From positions 1-6,276 of the forward strand of contig DDPM01000153.1 of the NCBI GenBank assembly GCA_002342165.1: 6,276 bases of DNA, in the 5' to 3' direction. Of the stretch, positions 1 through 5,820 are shown piece after piece; the stretch's first letter is position 1; each line of letters opens with the position of its first letter. Below the pieces are notes generated by a model, which was given only the letters and a program-made list of their open reading frames with translations, was not told where the DNA came from and did not search any database. This DNA comes from Hylemonella sp. UBA2468. Its GTDB lineage: Bacteria > Pseudomonadota > Gammaproteobacteria > Burkholderiales > Burkholderiaceae_C. The translations under genes and the position numbers were made by a program.

Positions 1-1286
1 TTCATCCACTGGTTGTAGGTGTTCACCCAGTTCTCGGGCACAAAGCGCACATCGGCGCTTGCTACGGCTTCGATAGCGCCCTGCGCAATGCTGATGCCGG
101 ATGGCGCTGGTTTGTTCATCGCCACAAACCATTGGTCGGTGAGCATGGGCTCAATCACCTGGCCGGTTCGCGCGCAGCGGGGCACCATCAGCTTATGCTT
201 TTTGACTTCGACCAAGAAGCCGCCGGCCTCTAGGTCGGCCACTACTTTTTTGCGAGCCACAAAGCGGTCCAGACCTTGGTAGGCGGCAGGGGCGTTGTCG
301 TTGATTTTGGCGTCCAGCGTGAGCACGCAAATCATGGGCAGTCGGTGGCGCTGGCCCACAGCGTAGTCGTTTGGGTCGTGGGCGGGGGTGACCTTGACCA
401 CGCCGGTGCCGAAGGCCTTGTCCACATAGTTGTCGGCAATCACCGGAATCTCGCGCCATTGTGCGGGGGTGTCGCCTGACAGGGGCAGCCGTAACTTTTT
501 GCCGATCAGGGTGGCATAGCGTTCGTCCTCGGGGTGCACCATCACCGCAACGTCGCCCAACATGGTCTCGGGTCGGGTGGTGGCCACGGTGATGTCACCG
601 GACCCATCAGCGAGCGGGTAGCGGATGTGCCAGAGTGAGCCTTCTTCCTCCTCGCTTTCCACCTCCAGGTCGCTCACTGCACTCATCAGCACCGGGTCCC
701 AGTTCACTAGTCGCTTGCCGCGGTAGATGAGGCCTTGTTCGTACAACTGAACAAAGGTTTCGGTCACCGTTTTGGACAGTTTCTCGTCCATGGTGAAGTA
801 CTCGCGGCTCCAGTCCACGCTGTCACCCATGCGGCGCATTTGGGTGGTGATGGTGTTGCCGCTCTTTTCTTTCCATTCCCAGACTTTCTGGGTAAAAGCC
901 TCGCGTCCTAAGTCATGGCGGCTGATGTTTTGCTCTTGCAACTGGCGCTCCACCACAATTTGTGTGGCAATGCCGGCGTGGTCGGTGCCAGGAATCCACG
1001 CGGTGTTATAGCCGGCCATACGGTGGTAGCGGGTCAAGCTGTCCATGATGGTCTGGTTGAACGCGTGTCCCATGTGCAGCGTGCCGGTCACATTGGGCGG
1101 CGGCAGCTGGATGGAGAAGTTCTTGCCCTTGGCAGCAGCCGCCTCATTGGCCGTGCGGGTGCCGCGGTATCCCGCAACGCCGTAGCCCCGTTTTTCCCAC
1201 TCGGGGGCCCAATGCGCCTCGAGCGCAGCAGGTTCAAAAGATTTGGCAAGGCTGTTGAGGCTGGGTTGTAGGGTGGTATCGGTCAT
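1..1286 (-). CDS. valS: Valyl-tRNA synthetase (ValRS), N-terminal part, truncated by window edge
   Basis: Cytoplasmic class I aminoacyl-tRNA synthetase that charges tRNA-Val with valine using ATP. The reading frame is open from the ATG at 1284-1286 to the left edge and gives 428 of the family's roughly 900-950 residues. Visible in order: the class I signature [13 protein letters not shown], with its HIGH-equivalent HMGH at residues 71-74; GTDHAG at 100-105; the CP1 editing-domain motif [10 protein letters not shown] near residue 234; [16 protein letters not shown], an editing-site segment, near residues 300-310; and [13 protein letters not shown] near 385-400. The KMSKS loop and anticodon-binding domain must lie beyond position 1. 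The start is chosen because homologues, from memory, begin with a similar short leader before SFEPxxLExHW. The upstream bases show no good Shine-Dalgarno, and an in-frame GTG 12 codons upstream is a less likely alternative. No frameshift was seen. The gene is divergent from rubrerythrin and is clearly richer in GC. Confidence 0.98.
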   Translation of the reverse strand, partial: MTDTTLQPSLNSLAKSFEPAALEAHWAPEWEKRGYGVAGYRGTRTANEAAAAKGKNFSIQLPPPNVTGTLHMGHAFNQTIMDSLTRYHRMAGYNTAWIPGTDHAGIATQIVVERQLQEQNISRHDLGREAFTQKVWEWKEKSGNTITTQMRRMGDSVDWSREYFTMDEKLSKTVTETFVQLYEQGLIYRGKRLVNWDPVLMSAVSDLEVESEEEEGSLWHIRYPLADGSGDITVATTRPETMLGDVAVMVHPEDERYATLIGKKLRLPLSGDTPAQWREIPVIADNYVDKAFGTGVVKVTPAHDPNDYAVGQRHRLPMICVLTLDAKINDNAPAAYQGLDRFVARKKVVADLEAGGFLVEVKKHKLMVPRCARTGQVIEPMLTDQWFVAMNKPAPSGISIAQGAIEAVASADVRFVPENWVNTYNQWM

Positions 1287-1410
1287 GCGCGGGGCAGCTT
1301 GCCAAGTAAATAGGGGTGTCACCAAGCGGATAATTTTAGTGTCCGCCTGAAATGGGCCTAGGCTTCGAGAGGGATGATCGTTTTGCACTTGCTATTAAAA
1401 ATTTTTTTTC

Positions 1411-1425
1411 ATAGTTTTAATCGAT
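1411..1425. promoter_or_regulatory. OxyR-like half site (candidate)
   Basis: The 15 bases here fit the OxyR half-site pattern ATAGnTnnnAnCTAT at nine of its ten specified positions; only the T at position 13 is replaced, by G at 1423. A second half site 22 bp further on (1433-1447) matches only five of ten. The site lies about 145 bp upstream of the rubrerythrin start, directly after an A5T8 tract. Regulation of a peroxide-reducing enzyme by OxyR would make sense, but the pattern is AT-rich and the spacer is AT-rich, so a chance match is quite possible. Confidence 0.28.
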
Positions 1426-1463
1426 AGGCAATTGCAATTTGACGTATTGAAACTGCCAATGAG

Positions 1464-1499
1464 CAACTTGAGGTGAATGCAGTTAACCTAGGAAAGTTG
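1464..1499. repeat. Nested inverted repeat upstream of rubrerythrin
   Basis: The outer arms CAACTT (1464-1469) and AAGTTG (1494-1499) are perfect. The inner arms AGGTGAA (1471-1477) and TTAACCT (1483-1489) pair at six of seven positions around a five-base centre. As RNA this would be a 36-nt hairpin with an asymmetric internal bulge; as DNA it could be an operator. The arm AGGTGAATG recurs exactly at 2089-2097, in front of the Fe-S gene. Confidence 0.45.
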
Positions 1500-1516
1500 T
1501 TTGCCACGTTGTTCCC

Positions 1517-1545
1517 TTGACGTGTTCTTATCAACATCTTTAGTT
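1517..1545 (+). promoter_or_regulatory. Tentative sigma-70 promoter for rubrerythrin
   Basis: TTGACG (1517-1522) is a good -35 box. A 17-bp spacer leads to TTAGTT (1540-1545), a poor -10. Transcription would start near 1552 and leave a very short leader containing the Shine-Dalgarno AAGGAG at 1557-1562. The weak -10 would suit activator dependence. An alternative is TTGCTA (1389-1394) with TAGTTT (1412-1417), also weak, which would place the 1464-1499 hairpin inside the leader RNA. Confidence 0.28.
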
Positions 1546-1568
1546 TTTCACAATTTAAGGAGATCCCC

Positions 1569-1991
1569 ATGCCAACGCTTAAAGGTTCTAAGACTGAACA
1601 ATGCCTGAAGGATGCATTTGCTGGCGAATCGCAAGCCAATCGCCGTTACTTGTATTTCGCGAACAAAGCTGACGTTGAAGGTCAAAACGATATAGCGGCC
1701 CTGTTCAGGTCCACCGCTGAAGGTGAAACTGGCCACGCACACGGCCATTTGGAGTTTTTGGAGCAATCTGGAGACCCCGCAACAGGCATGCCTATTGGCG
1801 CTACCCGCGACAACTTGGCTTCTGCTGTAGCCGGCGAAACCCACGAGTACACCGATATGTACCCTGGCATGGCTAAAACTGCCCGCCAGGAAGGTTTTGA
1901 TGAAATTGCCGACTGGTTCGAAACTTTGGCCAAGGCTGAGCGTTCACACGCTAACCGTTACGCCAAGGCTTTGGCTGAGTTGGTGGATTGA
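1569..1991 (+). CDS. rbr: Rubrerythrin, single-domain (no rubredoxin domain)
   Basis: Ferritin-like diiron protein of 140 residues that is expected to reduce hydrogen peroxide to water in the cytoplasm. The four-helix-bundle ligands are all visible: E20 in [13 protein letters not shown]53 and H56 in GETGH, E90 and E93 in [14 protein letters not shown], and E124 with H127 in AERSH. The chain ends at VD straight after the last helix, so the C-terminal rubredoxin domain (two CxxC pairs, about 50 residues) of classical rubrerythrins is absent; its only cysteine is C12. An external electron donor is therefore needed, and the Fe-S protein encoded downstream is the obvious candidate. The start is fixed by AAGGAG six bases upstream of the ATG. 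A strong terminator follows the gene, so it may be made largely as its own transcript. The family call is secure; the peroxidase role is from family knowledge. Confidence 0.97.
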   Translation: MPTLKGSKTEQCLKDAFAGESQANRRYLYFANKADVEGQNDIAALFRSTAEGETGHAHGHLEFLEQSGDPATGMPIGATRDNLASAVAGETHEYTDMYPGMAKTARQEGFDEIADWFETLAKAERSHANRYAKALAELVD

Positions 1992-2020
1992 TCTGCCGCT
2001 GAGTTTTGTTTGAAGCTCTT

Positions 2021-2049
2021 TTACCGCGCTCTCGGGCGCGGTAATTTTT
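2021..2049 (+). terminator. Intrinsic terminator after rubrerythrin
   Basis: A perfect 9-bp stem, TTACCGCGC (2021-2029) with GCGCGGTAA (2036-2044), encloses the loop TCTCGG. TTTTT follows at 2045-2049. It lies 30 bases after the rubrerythrin stop. It should end most rubrerythrin transcripts, and any read-through would feed the downstream Fe-S operon. Confidence 0.88.
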
Positions 2050-2059
2050 CTGGCTAACC

Positions 2060-2095
2060 TTCACCTAAGCACATGAGAGGCTGTTTTTAGGTGAA
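2060..2095. repeat. 9-bp perfect inverted repeat upstream of the Fe-S gene
   Basis: TTCACCTAA (2060-2068) and TTAGGTGAA (2087-2095) are exact reverse complements separated by 18 bases. The left arm is preceded by TAACCT (2055-2060), forming a near-tandem TAACCT-TCACCT. The right arm is followed by TGTTTTTG, so the element could also act as a second, weaker terminator or attenuator. It sits 23 bases before the Fe-S start codon. The right arm shares AGGTGAATG with the inverted repeat upstream of rubrerythrin, which makes a common operator possible. Confidence 0.5.
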
Positions 2096-2117
2096 TGTTT
2101 TTGATTAAGGACGGACT

Positions 2118-3467
2118 ATGGCACGCGAAGGCAGTTTGGAAGCCCCTACCAGGCATCCCATTGACTGGAAAAACCCAGAGTACTACAACGAAGAAGCCAC
2201 TCTGCATGAGATGGAGCGTATTTTCGATATTTGCCACGGGTGCCGTCGCTGTGTAAGTTTGTGTGGCTCTTTTCCCACCTTGTTTGATTTGGTAGACGAA
2301 GGCCCTACCGGTGAATTGGATGGCGTTGATAAAAAAGACTTCTGGAAAGTGGTAGACCAGTGCTACCTGTGCGATTTGTGCTACCTGACCAAATGTCCAT
2401 ATGTGCCGCCGCATGAATTCAATCTGGACTTTCCGCACACCATGTTGAGGGCGAAGGCCATCAAGTTCAAAAAGGGAGAAGTGAGCGCTTCCGAAAAGTT
2501 TTTGGCCTCAACGGATACGCACGGCTCTTTTGCTGGTATTCCTATCGTGGTTCAAACCATTAATGCTGTCAATAAAACCCAAGTGGCTCGGCAAGTCATG
2601 CAAAGCACGCTTGGGATTGATGCAAAGGCTTGGCTGCCCTCGTTAGCAACCAAAAAGTTTCGCAGCTCCGCCTCTAAAAGCCAAGACTTTGAGGTAATTC
2701 ACGGATCTAAAACGCCTGGCAAGGTCGCAATTTTTTCCACTTGCTATGTCAACTACAACGAACCTGGCATTGGCCACGATCTGCTGAAAATTCTTGACCA
2801 CAATGAAATTCCTTTTGTGTTGGTAGACAAGGAAAAATGTTGTGGAATGCCCAAGCTCGAGCTTGGAGATTTGGAATCTGTTGACCATAGCAAACAAGCC
2901 AATATCCCTGTGTTGGCCAAATATGCCCAAGAGGGGTATGCCATTCTTTCTGCAGTACCCAGCTGCACCCTGATGTTCAAGCAGGAAATTCCCCTGATGT
3001 ACCCAGAAGACTCAGATGTGCAGTTGGTCAAGAAGCACATGTGGGACCCCTTTGAGTATTTGATGGCTCGTAAGCGGGACGGGCTTTTAAAAACAGAGTT
3101 CACCCAAAAGTTGGGTAATGTGAGCTATCAAATACCATGTCATGGCAGGGTGCAGAACATTGGTAAAAAAACCGAGGAAATGCTCAAAATGATTCCCGAG
3201 ACCACCATCAACACCATAGAGCGTTGCTCTGGTCACGCTGGAACCTTTGGGGTCAAAAAGGCCTACCATGAGCAAGCCATGAATATTGGCAAACCTGTGT
3301 TCAAAGCCATGTCCGCGATGAAAGATGGCAGTAAACCTGACTTCATCAGCTCGGACTGTCCTTTAGGTGGGCATCACATTGCACAAGGCTTTGAGGTCAA
3401 CCAACTGGGCAGTCCAGAACTGCAACACCCCTTGACCTTGGTTCGAATGGCCTACGGCATTAAATAA
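2118..3467 (+). CDS. GlpC/HdrD-like Fe-S oxidoreductase with two [4Fe-4S] motifs and CCG repeats
   Basis: A 449-residue soluble protein of the GlpC/heterodisulfide reductase-related family, expected to carry electrons between a donor and a partner enzyme. The N-terminal ferredoxin-like part has two cluster motifs: C39-x2-C42-x2-C45-x3-C49, and C82-x2-C85-x2-C88-x4-C93 followed by Pro. Two CCG-type (cysteine-rich) repeats follow. The first has C209, CCG at 241-243 and C283 in VPSC. The second has C341 in PCHGR, CSG at 370-372 instead of CCG, and C414 in SDCPLGG, where the last cysteine of CxxC is Gly. No signal peptide or membrane segment is evident. The start is supported by AAGGACGGA just upstream. 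DUF3501 begins 25 bases after the stop, so the two are almost surely co-transcribed. From context I infer that it may reduce the rubredoxin-less rubrerythrin upstream. Glycerol-3-phosphate dehydrogenase partners (GlpA/GlpB) are not present here, so glpC is not a justified name. Confidence 0.93.
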   Translation: MAREGSLEAPTRHPIDWKNPEYYNEEATLHEMERIFDICHGCRRCVSLCGSFPTLFDLVDEGPTGELDGVDKKDFWKVVDQCYLCDLCYLTKCPYVPPHEFNLDFPHTMLRAKAIKFKKGEVSASEKFLASTDTHGSFAGIPIVVQTINAVNKTQVARQVMQSTLGIDAKAWLPSLATKKFRSSASKSQDFEVIHGSKTPGKVAIFSTCYVNYNEPGIGHDLLKILDHNEIPFVLVDKEKCCGMPKLELGDLESVDHSKQANIPVLAKYAQEGYAILSAVPSCTLMFKQEIPLMYPEDSDVQLVKKHMWDPFEYLMARKRDGLLKTEFTQKLGNVSYQIPCHGRVQNIGKKTEEMLKMIPETTINTIERCSGHAGTFGVKKAYHEQAMNIGKPVFKAMSAMKDGSKPDFISSDCPLGGHHIAQGFEVNQLGSPELQHPLTLVRMAYGIK

Positions 3468-3492
3468 ATCACTTCTCAATTGGAGTCACATC

Positions 3493-4083
3493 ATGCAACT
3501 CACTGGAAAAATCACCGCAGATAACCTGATGACGCTTGAGGCCTATAGCAAGTGGCGCAAAGAGCATAAGTCTGAGTTGCTATCGCATAGAAAGTTGCGT
3601 ACGGTGCATTTGGGCGACCATATTTCTCTGCAGTTTGAGTCTGAAATGACCATGCGCTACCAAATTCAAGAAATGTTGCGTGTCGAAAAAATCTTTGAGG
3701 AAGAAGGTATTGCCCAAGAAGTGGAGTCCTACGCTCCCTTGGTGCCGGATGGAACAAACTGGAAAGCCACGCTCCTTATTGAATATCCTGACGTCAATGA
3801 ACGCAAACGTGAACTTGCCCGTCTGATTGGCGTGGAAGACCGCATGTTTGTGGAGCCTGAAGGCTATGAGCGCGTCTATGCCATTGCTGATGAAGACCTT
3901 GACCGTGAAAATGAAGAAAAGACGTCTGCGGTTCATTTTGTTCGCTTTGAATTTTCACCCGGCATGTGTGCTGCTATCAAAGCTGGAGCGGCGGTCAAGT
4001 TGGGTTGCGACCATACCCACTATCCCGCTCATGTGTTGATAGAACCTGAAACACTCGCTTCTCTAGCTGGCGACATCGCCTGA
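3493..4083 (+). CDS. DUF3501 family protein, function unknown
   Basis: A 196-residue hydrophilic protein that I recognise as DUF3501, an uncharacterised family. Recognisable stretches are RKLRTVHLGDHISLQFES (33-50), RYQIQEMLRVEKIFEEEG (55-72), the PDGTNWKATLLIEYPD block (85-100), ERKRELARLIGVEDRMFVEP (103-122) and FSPGMCAAIKAGAAVKLGCD (154-173). The C-terminal part contains C172, D173, H174, H176, Y177 and H180, which could bind a metal, though nothing in the sequence proves this. No signal peptide or transmembrane segment is seen. The start is supported by TTGGAG seven bases before the ATG. It follows the Fe-S gene closely and precedes yaaA by 39 bases. From memory, DUF3501 genes often sit beside a rubrerythrin and a GlpC-like protein, so a role as partner or maturation factor of that pair is plausible inference. 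The gene is notably low in GC (one sampled line is about 37 percent). Confidence 0.93.
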   Translation: MQLTGKITADNLMTLEAYSKWRKEHKSELLSHRKLRTVHLGDHISLQFESEMTMRYQIQEMLRVEKIFEEEGIAQEVESYAPLVPDGTNWKATLLIEYPDVNERKRELARLIGVEDRMFVEPEGYERVYAIADEDLDRENEEKTSAVHFVRFEFSPGMCAAIKAGAAVKLGCDHTHYPAHVLIEPETLASLAGDIA

Positions 4084-4100
4084 AGTTTCTGCAAGATTGA

Positions 4101-4114
4101 GCCTCCAAGGAGGT
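4101..4114 (+). promoter_or_regulatory. Consensus Shine-Dalgarno of yaaA inside a small self-complementary element
   Basis: AAGGAGGT (4107-4114) is a near-perfect ribosome-binding site eight bases before the yaaA ATG and fixes that start. It is immediately preceded by CCTCC, so CCTC-CAAG-GAGG (4102-4113) can fold into a four-pair tetraloop hairpin, with one further G-U pair, that would hide the site. The hairpin is short and its strength in the cell is uncertain. The Shine-Dalgarno itself is certain. Confidence 0.6.
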
Positions 4115-4122
4115 CATAAGTT

Positions 4123-4911
4123 ATGTTGCTGTTGTTGTCGCCTGCCAAGTCTTTGGACTATGAGTCTCCTTTGGACAAGTTGCCTCACACCTTGCCCCAG
4201 TTCACCCCGCAGTCGGCAGAGCTGATTGAAATTTTGAGAGACAAGTCACCACAAGACATTGCCGAGCTGATGGACCTGAGCGACGCCTTATCGGGCCTGA
4301 ATGTGGCGCGATACCAGGCTTGGAGCCCCAAATTCACCGCCAAAAACTCACGTCAAGCGGTGTTGGCCTTTAACGGAGATGTATACGAAGGCCTGGACGC
4401 CAAAACCCTGTCGGCCGACGATTTGGCTTGGGCGCAAGATCACCTGTGCATTTTGAGCGGTTTGTATGGTGTGCTGCGCCCCTTGGACTATATGCAACCC
4501 TATCGGTTGGAAATGGGCACCGCACTCCCCAACGCCCACGGGCAAAATCTGTACAAGTTTTGGGGCACTCAAATTGCCCAGTACCTCAACTTGCAACTGC
4601 AAAAGCAAACTCAACAGCAGCCTCAACCAGTCATCGTCAATTTGGCGTCGCAAGAGTATTTCAAGGCGGTAGACCGCAAGGCCTTGCAAGCCCGCGTGGT
4701 GGAGTGTGTGTTTGAAGACTTCAAGGGCGGCAAATACAAAATCATCAGCTTTAACGCCAAGCGCGCGCGCGGCTTGATGGCGCGTTATGCGGTGACCCAG
4801 CGTGTGAGCAAGGTGGAGCAGCTTAAAAAGTTCAACCTTGAAGGCTATGCGTTTGAAGCGTCAGCTTCTGAGACAGACCGCTGGGTGTTTCGCCGCAAGG
4901 TTCAGGCATGA
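4123..4911 (+). CDS. yaaA: Peroxide stress protein YaaA (DUF328/UPF0246)
   Basis: A 262-residue cytoplasmic protein, matching the family's usual length of about 255-260. In E. coli YaaA is induced through OxyR and lowers intracellular free iron during hydrogen peroxide stress, limiting Fenton damage; it also binds DNA. Family hallmarks are visible: [12 protein letters not shown] at the N-terminus (residues 2-13), [12 protein letters not shown] (56-67), [10 protein letters not shown] (82-91), [20 protein letters not shown] (108-127) followed by RLEMGT, then [11 protein letters not shown], and the C-terminal basic stretch [15 protein letters not shown]. The start is set by the strong Shine-Dalgarno at 4107-4114. 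Its stop overlaps the queF start as ATGA, so the two are translationally coupled. Its place after rubrerythrin, the Fe-S protein and DUF3501 fits a peroxide/iron theme; that grouping is inference. Confidence 0.97.
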   Translation: MLLLLSPAKSLDYESPLDKLPHTLPQFTPQSAELIEILRDKSPQDIAELMDLSDALSGLNVARYQAWSPKFTAKNSRQAVLAFNGDVYEGLDAKTLSADDLAWAQDHLCILSGLYGVLRPLDYMQPYRLEMGTALPNAHGQNLYKFWGTQIAQYLNLQLQKQTQQQPQPVIVNLASQEYFKAVDRKALQARVVECVFEDFKGGKYKIISFNAKRARGLMARYAVTQRVSKVEQLKKFNLEGYAFEASASETDRWVFRRKVQA

Positions 4912-5762
4912 GCTTGCCCAACACCCCTGCGCAATCGCAGCTGGGCAAAACCTCTGCCTATGTGGACCAGTACGACGCATCGTTCTTGTTTTCCATACCC
5001 CGCGCAGACAAGCGGCTCGAAATGGGGTTGAGCGAGCCCTTGCCCTTTATGGGAGCAGACCTGTGGACTGCGTTTGAATTGAGTTGGCTCAATTTGCGCG
5101 GCAAACCGCAAGTGGCCTTGGCGCACATCACCGTGCCTTGCGAATCGCCCAATATTGTGGAGAGCAAGTCGGTCAAGTTGTACCTGAACAGTTTGAACAA
5201 CACCCGTTTTGCGGATGCCCAGACGGTGCAAAACACCCTGCGCGCCGATTTGAGCGAGGCAGTGTGGCGGGGTTCAGAGGCCAAGGGCACGGTGGGCGTC
5301 AAAATTATCTCGCCCGAGTTTTTTGACCGTGAACCGGTGCATGAACTCGATGGCCTGAGCCTGGACCGTTTGGACATTGAATGCACCCACACCCAGCCTG
5401 CCCCCGAGTTGCTTGGGGTTGCCACCCATGAAAGTCCCGTCACCGAGGTATTGGTGAGCCACTTGCTAAAAAGCAATTGCCTGGTCACAGGGCAGCCCGA
5501 TTGGGCCAGCGTGCAAATTCGCTACAGCGGCAACCCTATCGACCAAGAGGGGCTGTTGCAATATTTGGTGAGCTTTAGAAACCACAACGAATTTCACGAG
5601 CAGTGTGTGGAGCGCATCTTTACCGATATTTGGCGCCAGTGCCTCCCGACCAAGTTGGCGGTATATGCCCGCTATACCCGCCGTGGGGGGGTGGACATCA
5701 ACCCCTTTCGAACGAGCTACCCGCAACCCTTGCCAGCTAATACACGGCATGCGAGGCAGTAG
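4908..5762 (+). CDS. queF: NADPH-dependent 7-cyano-7-deazaguanine reductase QueF (long form)
   Basis: Reduces the nitrile of preQ0 to the primary amine preQ1 with two NADPH, a committed step of queuosine tRNA modification in the cytoplasm. At 284 residues it is the two-tunnel-fold-domain YqcD type rather than the short B. subtilis type. The QueF motif ESKSVKLY is at residues 85-92 in the N-terminal half. In the C-terminal half the catalytic cysteine is C191 in [12 protein letters not shown], the proton donor is D198, and H230-E231 in NEFHEQC bind the base. These are one residue offset from E. coli C190, D197 and H229-E230. The chain ends after [22 protein letters not shown]. The start ATG shares ATGA with the yaaA stop, which implies translational coupling; only a weak AAGG lies upstream. 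Complete and apparently functional. I see no biochemical link to its oxidative-stress neighbours. Confidence 0.98.
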   Translation: MSLPNTPAQSQLGKTSAYVDQYDASFLFSIPRADKRLEMGLSEPLPFMGADLWTAFELSWLNLRGKPQVALAHITVPCESPNIVESKSVKLYLNSLNNTRFADAQTVQNTLRADLSEAVWRGSEAKGTVGVKIISPEFFDREPVHELDGLSLDRLDIECTHTQPAPELLGVATHESPVTEVLVSHLLKSNCLVTGQPDWASVQIRYSGNPIDQEGLLQYLVSFRNHNEFHEQCVERIFTDIWRQCLPTKLAVYARYTRRGGVDINPFRTSYPQPLPANTRHARQ

Positions 5763-5820
5763 TTAGGTACTCAGTGTGATGCCTCTATAGAGTGGGAATA
5801 GTTTCAAGTCTGCTCGTAAG
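5763..5820. other. Convergent intergenic spacer between queF and the hydroxy-acid dehydrogenase gene
   Basis: A 58-bp spacer between facing genes. It contains the perfect 10-bp palindrome CTCTATAGAG (5783-5792), overlapping GAGTGGGAATAG (5790-5801), which resembles the 3' end of guaA. No hairpin followed by a T-tract is present on either strand, so no intrinsic terminator can be called for either gene. Confidence 0.6.

Larger units (their letters stand above)
1287..1568. other. Divergent AT-rich intergenic region between valS and rubrerythrin
   Basis: This 282-bp spacer contains no credible gene. On the valS side the only promoter-like element is TAAAAT read on the minus strand (1333-1338), a possible -10 box without a recognisable -35. 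The middle holds an A5T8 tract (1397-1409), an OxyR-like half site (1411-1425) and the 8-bp palindrome GCAATTGC (1428-1435). A nested inverted repeat follows at 1464-1499. The rubrerythrin side has TTGACG (1517-1522) and a clear Shine-Dalgarno AAGGAG (1557-1562). CCTAGG occurs twice (1357-1362 and 1487-1492), and the heptamer TTGACGT occurs twice (1439-1445 and 1517-1523). The density of small symmetric elements suggests that rubrerythrin transcription is controlled here. Confidence 0.7.

Noticed and set aside
915..1271. Plus-strand open frame opposite the valS N-terminus.
   Set aside because: It is the antisense shadow of a conserved synthetase segment; the opposite strand carries the HMGH and GTDHAG motifs.
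1397..1409. The A5T8 tract as a terminator for leftward or rightward transcription.
   Set aside because: No GC-rich stem precedes it on either strand; it is better explained as an AT-rich promoter-proximal element.
2061..2438. A 125-codon open frame on the minus strand opposite the start of the Fe-S gene.
   Set aside because: It lies antisense to a gene with clear cluster motifs, its product matches nothing I recognise, and it begins inside the Fe-S coding region.
2118..3467. Calling the Fe-S gene glpC.
   Set aside because: No glpA or glpB is present, the second CCG repeat is altered, and the neighbours are rubrerythrin and DUF3501, so the glycerol-3-phosphate role is not supported.
4958..5488. 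A 176-codon minus-strand open frame opposite queF.
   Set aside because: It is fully antisense to a complete queF with all catalytic residues, and no ribosome-binding site or recognisable domain supports it.
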